A program made the translations under genes and the position numbers. The notes under the pieces are model-generated. The model had not been told where the DNA came from, searched no databases, and saw only the letters and a list, made by a program, of their open reading frames with translations. From positions 1,472,354 through 1,536,353 of the forward strand of contig OX235272.1 of the NCBI GenBank assembly GCA_944472155.2: a stretch of 64,000 nucleotides of DNA, in the 5' to 3' direction. Below are positions 42,601 through 49,310 of this stretch, in pieces (position 1 is the first letter of the stretch; each line of letters begins with the position of its first letter). The stretch comes from Trichobilharzia szidati (taxonomy: Eukaryota; Platyhelminthes; Trematoda; Strigeidida; Schistosomatidae).

Positions 42601-44764
42601 ACACTTTGACGATTTTTGAAGTTATCTGGTCGATGGGGACTAGCAGTGGAATCCGGGATGAACATTCCATCCTACTTGGGACTCGTTAGCTGGATATACG
42701 TATATCTCCGATGAGTTCTCTATGTGGCGCTTAGAACAACGATTGCTAGTTCGAGTCTCATTCGGAATACTAGCACTCACTAGGATTGTAAGCATACCCA
42801 AGTGATGAGTCTCAAATAGGACGAAATACGCATCCCGGATTCTACTGATATTCACCATCAATTGGAAATCAGTATATAATCTTCAGTTAATAACCAACTG
42901 TTAGGCGCAAAGTTTGTGTTTTATTGATTAAGTGGTAGGTGCACTTTTGTTTGCACCGAGTCCACCACCCAAATCTTCCACCTAACTAATATGTGTGTGA
43001 AACTGTGGTAGTAAGTAATTCCATATTAGTTTGTTTATTAGATGTGTCACACAGTGAGAAAACAGTATTATTTACTGGATGACACAGTTTTGAACACAAT
43101 CTATTATTGTTCATAATTATATCAATTATAATCACATGACTTCGAAACTTTAGTTTTATAGTTTTCTTTGTTCTCTCTTATTTGTTGTCGTTGGGTTAGT
43201 AGAATTTTCCAGATATCCGACTGGAAAGGTGTTCAATCATCCCAATGAAACGTGTTTGCAGTTGATTCAGTAAACAAACCTTCTGTTATCAATCTCTCCC
43301 TCCACCCTGTGACATTAGATTTTAAAACTGTCATCCTATCCCATCCATCCTATTGTATGGTTGTGTAAAATTGAATGTCATGAGTGCTATTCTCTAGATT
43401 TCTTATCTTATTCGGGTCTACTAATCTAGATTTTGCTAGGTTTCTATGCTCCACTAGTCTGACTGCCCCTTTTCTACTACTGTGACCTATGTATTTGACC
43501 TGACAGTCATTGCAAACAGGGTATTAGATAAACTGAATTGTTTTGTTCTATTGGCTCCACAGGATCCTTTAACCGACATAGCTGGTTTCTAATTGAGTTT
43601 GTGGATTTGAATGCCAGCCGCCTTTATTCCTTCGAGCATTGTTAAGAATTCTGCATAAGGTTTCCAAGGTTCCTTCCTTGTATGGAATTACTACTGATGA
43701 TTTAGATTCCCTATTGTTGGTGTTGTCATTATCCTGCGCATGTTTGACATGCATGTCGTCATTAATATTACTATTATTATTATTATTATTATTATCACTA
43801 TCACTACTATCATCATTTATTTTACTTTCACATTCCCCTACATACTTTCTGATTAATTTATCAGGGTAATTATTAATTTGCAAAGCTTCTCCTCTTATAT
43901 GCCTCACTCCCTGTCTTAGATTTTCCTTGGTACTACTAAGTTTTTGTGCTCCATTATTTAAACAATTCAACAATCCTATTTTCACTGACATAGGATGGGC
44001 TGATCGGAAGTCTAAATATCGGTTTGAATGTGTGGGTTCCCTGTAAACGCTAGGATTTATCTTCCCATCTTCCCTTTTTACACTACAATCTAACACTGGA
44101 AGTTCCCCTTCCTGACTTTCCAATTTATAAGTGAATTGAATTGCCTCCACCTTTGAGTTAATGTGTTCGAAAAATCTGTCCCAGATATCTGGAAAATTCT
44201 ACTACCCCTACGACGACAAATAGGAGAGAACAAAGAAAACTATGAAACTCGAGTTTCGAAGTCGTGTGATTATAATTGATATGATTATGAACAATAATAG
44301 ATTGTGTTCGAAACTGTGTCATCCAGTAAATAATATTGTTTCACTGTGTGGTACATCTAATAAACAAACTAATATGGAATTCTTCCACCCTTTCTCTGTC
44401 CTCTGACTTATGAAATCTAGCAATGAAGATCCCAAACCCAAGAATAAATCATTTCCACAGTATTTAGCTCAGTGACCGAATTATAAAGACTTTAAAATCA
44501 GATCCAAAATAACTAACTGATTCTCTGTTTCTCTTCATAGATCAACACAAAATTTTGGAAATGATTGTACAAAAATTGGAGATTAATTCTGTGTCTTTCT
44601 GGAAAAACTTACTCGAAAACAATCCATCAAACTGTCGTGATGTATGCAAATTATGCGGGGCTTTCGAAATAGTGAAAGTGAGACAGTTACACATACGCAG
44701 AATGGTACACTTAGTTCAGCTAGCCATATCTGGCATTTCGACAGTCGATACACCACCCGAATAA
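24636..44764 (+). CDS. Nine-exon gene, coiled-coil/helical-repeat protein, possibly CLHC1-like
   Basis: Exons: 24636-24719, 24755-24927, 24976-25237, 25304-25597, 25637-25817, 30437-30635, 35167-35453, 38480-38749, 44541-44764. All introns start GT and end AG, codon phases agree at all eight joins, and the total is 1974 nt (657 residues plus TAA at 44762). Four 5' introns are only 35, 48, 66 and 39 bp; the other four are 2.9-5.8 kb and full of transposons. The first ATG of the open frame is used; an upstream exon is not excluded. Residues 1-28 are polar. Residues about 60-230 are a charged coiled coil (EDIQQKIQRLQKENNEMENI; KALKNRIERLKVCLNSWKLE). Then come helical segments including FTQLLQTGRNNEAFSLI, ILLDNGYDNLLMKWIKRN, LLLKCNCPQSADIFHHLLE and VQKLEINSVSFWKNLLENN. 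This order recalls clathrin heavy chain linker domain-containing protein 1, a guess without alignment. Confidence 0.75.
25598..25636 (+). other. 39-bp intron hiding an in-frame stop
   Basis: Without splicing, the frame reads ...TSIRL-stop at 25634-25636 and then continues open in the same frame with SQYRELPSPSLSKRC. GTAACCTGTTCCACCC at the left and CTATTAGACTTTAG at the right give a GT-AG intron divisible by three whose last three bases are the stop. Retention would truncate the protein at that point. Confidence 0.65.
25818..26984. other. Intron 5 DNA, no clear feature
   Basis: Starts with a strong donor GTAAGT at 25818. No coding signal; possibly decayed PLE toward the right end. Confidence 0.35.
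26985..27690 (+). mobile_element. Penelope-like element, thumb plus GIY-YIG end, largely open
   Basis: The frame from 27122 (186 codons) is preceded by matching sequence from about 26985 (RCLFSRIQRICTEDTLDAEE). It reads TLVDNNYPDKFIRRYK, KKDVCIKLPYMGH, RLNAAVKKTFYAV, YQFECTCGHTYIGRTHRSLQ, SSIAKHIIETGHKIDV and VEALAGN. The nuclease core GHTYIGR and the later conserved H and E positions remain. It ends early at TAG 27680. Catalytic reverse transcriptase part missing. Homologous, inverted copy at 29430-30060. Confidence 0.85.
27840..28020 (+). repeat. PLE-associated 3' repeat
   Basis: ACAAGTCCGTGTGTGATCAG and TGTTGCGCAAATACACATTA lie just downstream of the PLE coding fragment and recur at 23930-23980; probably part of that family's terminal repeat. 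Confidence 0.4.
28021..28429. other. No recognised feature
   Basis: AT-rich intron DNA without identifiable elements. Confidence 0.3.
28430..28690 (+). mobile_element. Penelope-like C-terminal remnant
   Basis: 82 codons including RSSILAHSIDDSGHQVDRNS, AFEVICLIPWN and LHIAEAMGIN, the segment after the GIY-YIG core in the PLE copies at 4026 and 31463. The YIG box itself is gone. Confidence 0.55.
28691..29127. other. Intron DNA, possible PLE 3' region
   Basis: No coding sequence. ATTATTATT runs near 29010-29030. Confidence 0.3.
29128..30180 (-). mobile_element. Penelope-like element, thumb and GIY-YIG part, with inverted flanks
   Basis: Coding sequence on the minus strand at 29437-30060 in two overlapping frames: ENGYPLKFLNRCRSQLASKP, KKKVFIKLPYNGEINSR, RLNSIIRRTYYAAQLV, then VCGHTYIGRSNRALHVRVGE, SSIAKHLIEMNHKVDVNSAF and KYTEAIAIHKLKPP. 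One frameshift near 29790 breaks it. Flanks: GATAGTATTATTAGAAGACG (29197-29216) recurs inverted near 30150-30170, so the copy is bracketed by inverted repeats. Confidence 0.8.
30181..30436. other. Intron 5 end
   Basis: No element recognised. Ends CATTTCCTCTAG, the acceptor for exon 6. Confidence 0.4.
30636..31462. other. Intron 6 DNA, no recognised feature
   Basis: Begins with donor GTAAGT. AT-rich, no coding or repeat motif identified. Confidence 0.35.
31463..32560 (-). mobile_element. Penelope-like element, decayed, thumb to C-terminus
   Basis: Minus-strand order: reverse transcriptase remnants to about 32300, ISFLDVGLTRSDEGALKTSV and HRKPLWNGQQKTFHSW (32027-32284), CIYQFAC and GARYIGRSIRILSKRV across a stop near 31740, then SIRSTINEHLVNTVTTSKLT and EKPELCVQKKLV (31463-31681). 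Several stops and frameshifts. Same subfamily as 4026-4550. Confidence 0.75.
32561..33794. other. Intron 6 DNA, no recognised feature
   Basis: Nothing with motif support found. A poly-C run is at about 32961. Confidence 0.3.
33795..34135 (+). repeat. Penelope-type terminal repeat
   Basis: Starts GGGCACTGTGGTAGAATGTA and contains GGTTTCGAACATAAATTATTG with GCCACTCATAATCATGTC; the same order occurs in the terminal repeats at 43005 and 63215. Abuts the LINE at 34138. Confidence 0.6.
34138..34848 (+). mobile_element. 5'-truncated LINE, third family, second copy
   Basis: Near-identical to 20949-21690 (only scattered base differences over about 700 nt) and ending with the same GAT repeat. The frame is open from the 5' boundary to 34835. 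Truncated a few tens of bases further in than the first copy. No clear target duplication was found. High identity indicates recent activity of an intact source element elsewhere. Confidence 0.88.
34849..35166. other. End of intron 6
   Basis: No element recognised. Ends TTTTTCTCCTCTCTAG, a good acceptor for exon 7. Confidence 0.4.
35454..36129. other. Intron 7 DNA, no recognised feature
   Basis: Starts with donor GTGAGA. No repeat motif identified. Confidence 0.3.
36130..37790 (-). mobile_element. Old RTE LINE copy, multiply frameshifted
   Basis: Minus strand: segments at 37606-37788 (linker after endonuclease), 37252-37593 ([30 protein letters not shown]), 36953-37156 (GVRLAGCLLSLMIYLIMVDW, EDLDFEDVIF where FADD has become FEDV), 36743-36925 (KTGLQVNIEKTEVIKI) and 36318-36581 (SPERINNKKLWEQTNQEP). 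A deletion removes much of the palm. 3' end near 36135 with AAT repeat. Inactive, clearly older than 4979-8526. Confidence 0.82.
37800..38105 (-). mobile_element. RTE 3'-end remnant
   Basis: TCCTTGAGTTCCGAGATGCA and TCATACGATCTTTTCCATGT are diverged forms of the RTE 3' end seen at 36150-36290. Adjacent to, and separate from, the longer copy on its left. Confidence 0.5.
38106..38479. other. End of intron 7
   Basis: No repeat recognised; ends TTTTTCATTCTTTTCAG, acceptor of exon 8. Confidence 0.4.
39060..39720 (-). mobile_element. Penelope-like reverse transcriptase N-terminal fragment with terminal repeat
   Basis: The minus-strand frame 39205-39483 holds YIKKVTQHIEMGPYEEIKKP, GESKWLNLMPKTNNASRMYG and TIKIHKPGYPIRPIVDFRN, the fingers region of PLE reverse transcriptases (YG-IKIHKP motif). 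Upstream sequence to 39720 looks related but is broken. A plus-oriented terminal repeat at 39060-39205 (GGGCACTGTAGTAAAGTGTA; GACGTTTCGTGCACAAATTA) abuts its 3' end. Confidence 0.75.
39721..41029. other. Intron 8 DNA with one hammerhead-like remnant
   Basis: At about 39765-39795 the plus strand reads AAAGAGACCCGAACAGAGAC then GAAACAGC, like the SINE hammerhead-like segment. Nothing else recognised. Confidence 0.35.
41030..41400. mobile_element. Hammerhead-like tRNA SINE with inverted arms
   Basis: The left arm (minus orientation, 41030-41110) reads GTTAGAGAACCACTGAAAAC and TTTATCCTAGTTTGGGAA; the right arm (plus, 41310-41400) reads CGATGATTCCCAAGCACTAG, GATGAAACAGC and TGGTTCTCTAACTGATAAC. 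Between them, a tRNA-like part on the minus strand has box B region CGCAGGACCTTCCGG reading as a decayed GTTCGA. The two arms are inverted copies of the same segment. Confidence 0.6.
41401..41939. other. No recognised feature
   Basis: AT-rich intron DNA; no motif. Confidence 0.3.
41940..42255 (+). mobile_element. Degenerate hammerhead-like SINE
   Basis: GAAGAGTTTCAAACAAGGAC then GAAATGGCTGTCCAGTACTC and CTTCTGTAACTGAAGCCC follow the order of the 59318 copy on the plus strand. The left end at 41945 has TTTAGAGAACCACTGG in the other orientation. Confidence 0.5.
42256..42632. other. No recognised feature
   Basis: AT-rich intron DNA; no motif. Confidence 0.3.
42633..42869. mobile_element. Smα-type element with two inverted hammerhead ribozyme relics
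   Basis: The ends are inverted: GATGGGGACTAGCAGTGGAA on the left pairs with TTCTACTGATATTCACCATC on the right. Minus-strand relic 42645-42710: CTAACGA (for CUGANGA), stem II GUCC/GGAU, GGAAU for GAAAU. Plus-strand relic 42795-42845: GTGATGA, stem II GUCU/GGAC, intact GAAAU, then CATCCCGGATTC. The plus copy differs from the core at C3 only. Between them is a tRNA-like stretch with box B GCTAGTTCGAGTCTC. Schistosome Smα repeats are known to encode hammerheads. Confidence 0.72.
43005..44395 (-). mobile_element. Internally deleted Penelope-like element with about 200-bp inverted terminal repeats
   Basis: Terminal repeats at 43005-43330 (plus) and 44185-44395 (minus) are inverted copies over roughly 200 bp. 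The minus-strand coding remnants inside are a thumb region, QFTYKLESQEGELPVLDCSV with REPTHSNRYLDFRSAHP and LRQGVRHIRGEALQINNYPD (43569-44150), followed by VKYIGHSSRKGAVRLVEHRN (about 43420-43500), the GIY-YIG core in another frame. An Asn/Asp/Ser repeat at 43745-43825 is encoded by AAT runs. The catalytic reverse transcriptase core is absent. The repeats carry GAAC-loop-GUUC-GAAAC, hammerhead-like. Confidence 0.82.
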
Positions 44765-45295
44765 GGAGTTAGTTCAATCTTTTGGTTTTAGTTAAGGATC
44801 GATAAACAAAAATGATGAATGTTTTCTTCGATTATCTCCATCATAGATTTGATAATTTTTTATGCTTTACGTTTTTCCTAGAAAATACTTTTGACGATAT
44901 AAAAATGAATAAATATGCTTTTCATATTTAAACGAAATTTTACTTATTATAAACTTTCAAATATTTCCCTAATCTCCTTTTCATTTTGGAACTGATAGCA
45001 CCTTGAACATAGAAAATCAGTGTCAGGCAACTGTTGAAACACAGATACGTTGCTCAATGATCAATGGTAATAACCAGTCAAATCGTTAAGCTTTCAAAAT
45101 AGATTGATGTATGGAAATTGGTGTAATCTATCTCTTGGAAACCCATTAGTTACTCTGCTTGAACGGCTTCGAGCTCGTTAGCCCTAAGCTTTAGCCACAA
45201 TACCTGCTGACTCTTTAGCCTGACCCACCTAACCTAGTGACCAGGATATTCTTAACACCACCGTAACTAGCGAAGGGAGAATATGACTCTTACGG
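44765..45295. other. 3' UTR and flank of the nine-exon gene
   Basis: No coding sequence. Ends at a solo LTR. Confidence 0.4.
44908..44913 (+). terminator. Candidate poly(A) signal of the nine-exon gene
   Basis: AATAAA 144 nt after the TAA at 44762-44764. Confidence 0.45.
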
Positions 45296-45639
45296 TGTGG
45301 CGACAGGAAACAAGAGCCAGGCAACAGGTCCTTTATTGAGAAAATCGAGAGGTATTAATTGATTTTTATGTACATTATTGTTAGCGGAGAAGCAACCTCT
45401 TCTGATTGATTGTTTTCTTTCTGAACGTTATTCAGTACTGCTTGTGGCTTTTTCTCAGAAAGTTAAGCCATATATATGCGAATCGTGTTTGCACACGTTA
45501 ATTCCGCTGTGATTGGTTGGTGAGTTCTTCAAGGTTAAGCTTTGTTATCGTTTTTTTCTCATGATCCTGATTCCGGACGTAACACTGACGTAAATTGTCG
45601 TTTACGATTTTGGCTTGCTCGCAGCCAGCTCTCACCACA
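45296..45639 (-). mobile_element. Solo LTR, copy 4
   Basis: 344 bp. The plus strand begins TGTGGCGACAGGAAAC and ends AGCTCTCACCACA. Flanks ACGG (45292-45295) and ATGG (45640-45643) differ at one base. Confidence 0.65.
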
Positions 45640-45734
45640 ATGGTTTCTCAACGGTGTGTTTATTAGCGATGACTGAAGTGGATGATAGAAATACACAGTT
45701 ATACCACAACGCCTCCTCTGAGCTTTAGTCACTT

Positions 45735-45810
45735 GAAAATTATATTCACTCTGCAAAGATAAACAAACTGCTCGTTGACAGTGGAGCGACTGATGTTCAA
45801 TTAACTTGAC
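45735..45810 (+). pseudogene. Possible LTR-retrotransposon protease scrap
   Basis: A short plus-strand frame reads KINKLLVDSGATDVQLT then TGA. LVDSGAT is the active-site form of retropepsins. It lies 100 bp from a solo LTR but in the opposite orientation to it, and is only about 25 codons long. Chance or true remnant cannot be settled here. Confidence 0.25.
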
Positions 45811-47063
45811 GAACTTCTTAGATCCCCTATATGTCAAATAAAAATTCATGAAAATCTGGGGCATATTTTTCGGCTGCGAAAATGTATTTCACTTTCTCAC
45901 AAGAGTTGTTATTTGACATATCAAACCATCTCATTGACTGGCACAAGGTCATTTAGGTGTGATGCCTATTCTTTATTGTTGTCCCAATTCATCATAATTT
46001 GAAACTCATAAATAGTGTGTATAACATCATTAGGCTGTCTAGCAGGGAATTTATAACGGTTTAATGAATTATACACCTCAGGGACGAATAAATCCATAAA
46101 ATCAATAGAATATGGCTTGATAAGTCGATTAAAACAATGAAGGTCATCATTTAATCATAAATGTTGATAAAGTTACGGGCTGTTGATTTTACGGATTTAT
46201 TTACCGCTGAAACACTGATAACAAAGTGCTGAGAGTCATAATTCCCGAGTACCTCATACACCAGATCTGTAGAAGATTGATAGGCCACAAATGCCACCTA
46301 GAAGACTACGGGAGATAAGAACAAAAATGCACTGAAGAAACCTCCTGTGATAATTAATCACAATGTCAGTCACCTGGTGAGGATAAAAGTTATCAAAAGG
46401 TGTTCCCACACATGGTGTGGAGTGAGGATATAAGTTGACGCGAAACAAATCTGCCACTTTCATCTCAAAACGCATGGCTGGTTAGAACAGAGACCGTCAA
46501 GTGTGCTTGAATTCGCTCAGGTAGCCGGTCTTATATGATTTTGTATTGCATGCTTAAATTAATGCTGTGATCGTATTAGAAGTTACTCCCAACTTTTTTA
46601 ATGGTTTTTTATCGATTTATTACAAGGTCGAAATATCTGTTGTTGATTTCACCATACTATGGGGGGACACAGTTTCTAGCCTCGCCTGTATTTTCTCAGG
46701 TAGTTAGTATTGTACACGGAACTAAATAAATTTGTACCTCGTGTTAAAAACAATACTGTAATCATTTCAGATGTTACATTTTGCCATTTTAAATGTACGT
46801 TATACCGCCGTTTGGTATACTATAAGTGAAAACATTTTTAACAGTTTTATCTTAATCCCTTTAGACGTCTCAACAACGGTCAAAATAACTATGAGCAGCA
46901 GTGAACACATACATATATATGAACCTGGCATATACTTCCTTCACCGAAAAGTTTAAAGACTAACAATCAGTGGGAGGTCAGCGCTCAAAAACGGTGAACA
47001 TCACCAAAGACTTGCGATAATGCCAACAGAAACAGTATTTTGGAGTTATTTGAAGATTGTAGG
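45811..47063. other. Intergenic DNA, no recognised feature
   Basis: Only short unsupported frames. Ends at the target duplication of the next LINE. Confidence 0.35.
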
Positions 47064-47077
47064 AAACATCAGGCAGA

Positions 47078-48051
47078 TTATTATTATTGTTCCCTTGGGT
47101 TCCTGTGGAACATAGGGCTTCAACTACACGTCTCCACTTGCTTCTGTCTTCTGCTGTATTTTTCACTTGCATCCATGTTAGTCCATACTGTTTCAACTCC
47201 TCTTCACACGATCTCCTCCATGTCACCCTTGGACTTACCACTCGCCGCTTCCCTTTCGGGTTCCACTCGAGCACTGGCATGACGCGCGATGTCACCCAAC
47301 GGCCTCCTCAGCGAGTGTCCAATCCATCTCCACTTTCTCCTGCATATTTGTTGGGCGATTGGTTCTTGTTTTGTTTGTTCCCATAGTTTGTTTCTTGTTG
47401 GTGATTCTTTCCGGCCATCTGATCTTGAGTATATAGAACGAAGACAGCTGTTGATAAAGGTCTGCAACCTGTTGGAAATATTCTTTGTGTCCCGCCAAGT
47501 TTCTGATCCGTATAGAAGAACTCACTGACTTGACGTTTGTATTGAAAATCCGAATTTTGTTGTTGATGTTGAGTGAGTGACAGCGGAAGATTTCCAGATT
47601 GGTTTCAGGTTGATGAATGTGTTTCTCGCCTTCCCGATTCTCGATTTGACATCCTCGTCCGTTCCATGTGCCTGTAGTTGAGACAATGCTCCCTAGATAA
47701 GTGAGTGAATGAAGTAACCTCTTTCAAATCCCTCACGTTGATGGTGATTGGCACTGGTTATTTTCATAACCTCCGTCTTGTCTGTGTTCACCTAGAGTCC
47801 TGTCTTTGCTGCTTCTTCTACCAGTTTGTCGGTTTTCGCTTGTAAGTCTTCGATTTTGTGTGACATCAGACATGAGTCATCCGCGAAATATAGGTCTTCT
47901 AGGTTGTTCACGTTGGTGGTCCAGGATATCCCTGTCTTCTCGTTTCCTACTGTCTGACGCATAATCCAGTCCACCACAATTAGAAATATCATTGGTGATA
48001 ACAAGCACCCTTGTCTGACTCCTGTGTTTACTCCAAACGCACAAATATAAT
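47078..48051 (-). mobile_element. 5'-truncated RTE LINE with 14-bp target duplication
   Basis: 974 bp between AAACATCAGGCAGA at 47064-47077 and 48052-48065. The minus strand contains FGVNTGVRQGCLLSPMIFLI, EDLYFADDSCLMSHKIEDLQ (catalytic box intact as FADD), AGHKEYFQQVADLYQQLSSF, KQTMGTNKTRTNRPTNMQEK in a shifted frame, and GKRRVVSPRVTWRRSCEEEL. Several frameshifts. Same subfamily as 18161-18725. Confidence 0.9.
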
Positions 48052-48065
48052 AAACATCAGGCAGA

Positions 48066-48471
48066 AACTTAGGAAAATTAAGGGTGTAAAACAAGGTGGT
48101 TTTTATCGCCAGTGGCTTTTTCGTAGCCGTTAATTATGTAAGGTAGAAAAAATAGTAGCTGTATTTCCCTTCAGACTTGATCAGTTAATTACCAATGACC
48201 AACTGTTAAAATAAACCAGCCTCTGAGTTAAACGATATCTACAAACCTCACTGAGTCATTCAGTGTATGTGGAATGGTTATAGACCAGGTAGACACGGGA
48301 TTATGAAACTGCCAAGTCTGTCATAGAGAAGGCGGAATTCTATATGCACATAGAGTATAGTCAGAAAGACATTCTGATAATGTTTGCTTAATGGGGAATT
48401 ATAATTTCGATCATGTCGTTTGTTGTATCAAAGGGATAGAAGGAGTCTAAAATTGAAGCTAACCCTACAAC
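48066..48471. other. No recognised feature
   Basis: AT-rich flank between a LINE and a solo LTR. Confidence 0.3.
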
Positions 48472-48834
48472 TGTGGTGAGAGCTGTCTACTAGCCAAATT
48501 GGTAGACAGTAATTTACGCCAATATTTACGTTCCCAAGATTTGTCGTGAGAAAATATGAACAAAGATTGATTCAAAACCGACCACAGCAGCCTTGCGTAG
48601 GCGGATGCAGTTAACATATAGATGATTTGACATTCAAGAAACAGTCATAAATAGATGAAAGAGTAACTTTACGTGAGAAACAACCAATCGGAAGACTGTG
48701 TTTGTTTACTTAAATAACCATAGTAATGTACATGGAAACATATAGATATCTGGATGAACATTTTTGCAATATAAATATGCGTTGATTACCTTAATAAATG
48801 ATCTGTTGCCTGGCCCTTGTCTTCTGTTGTTGCA
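48472..48834 (+). mobile_element. Solo LTR, copy 5, with perfect 4-bp target duplication
   Basis: 363 bp from TGTGGTGAGAGCTGTC to CTTCTGTTGTTGCA, i.e. TG...CA ends. CAAC flanks both sides (48468-48471, 48835-48838). AATAAA lies about 38 nt before the right end. This copy defines the element boundaries best. Confidence 0.75.
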
Positions 48835-49194
48835 CAACTAGGTCAGTAGGCTGCACTGAGCAAAATTACTCAAATTTAGTTTATTTCGCCTTGTTTCAAC
48901 TGGGAGGTTACATTCTTAGATCTCATTTTGAACTCGAGTACCAATTCAGACGCCTTCCTAGATTGGAATAAGACGGTAAGATCACAAGCATTAAAAAGCG
49001 CTTCAGATCAAACGACATTGCGCTTGATTCAGTTGGCAAATACAGTAGGTTTTTCGCCCTCCATTAATCCTTTCGATATGCATCTCCGTGAAGATTTAAT
49101 TTCTTTGTGAGGTGTTTACCAATTAAGCTGATTCCACATGACAGAGTAAAAGCTTCCAGTCGCTGGCCACCCTACGTGAGAATCTAAACTCCAT

Positions 49195-49310
49195 GGTATT
49201 TTCTCCATTATGCATAAGATTTTATTTTGATAAATCATACGGTGTTGTACGGTAATATATACTGATGGCGTTTCGAGCATACATTATTGCTCACAGTCAT
49301 GAATTTTCCT
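49195..49310 (+). repeat. Penelope-type terminal repeat fragment
   Basis: ATAAGATTTTATTTTGATAA, ACTGATGGCGTTTCGAGCAT and TTATTGCTCACAGTCATG match the repeats at 12090 and 39100. No PLE coding sequence nearby. Confidence 0.6.

Noticed and set aside
43745..43830. Asn/Asp-rich protein repeat as a functional domain
   Set aside because: It is an ATT/AAT microsatellite inside a broken PLE and not conserved in sister copies.
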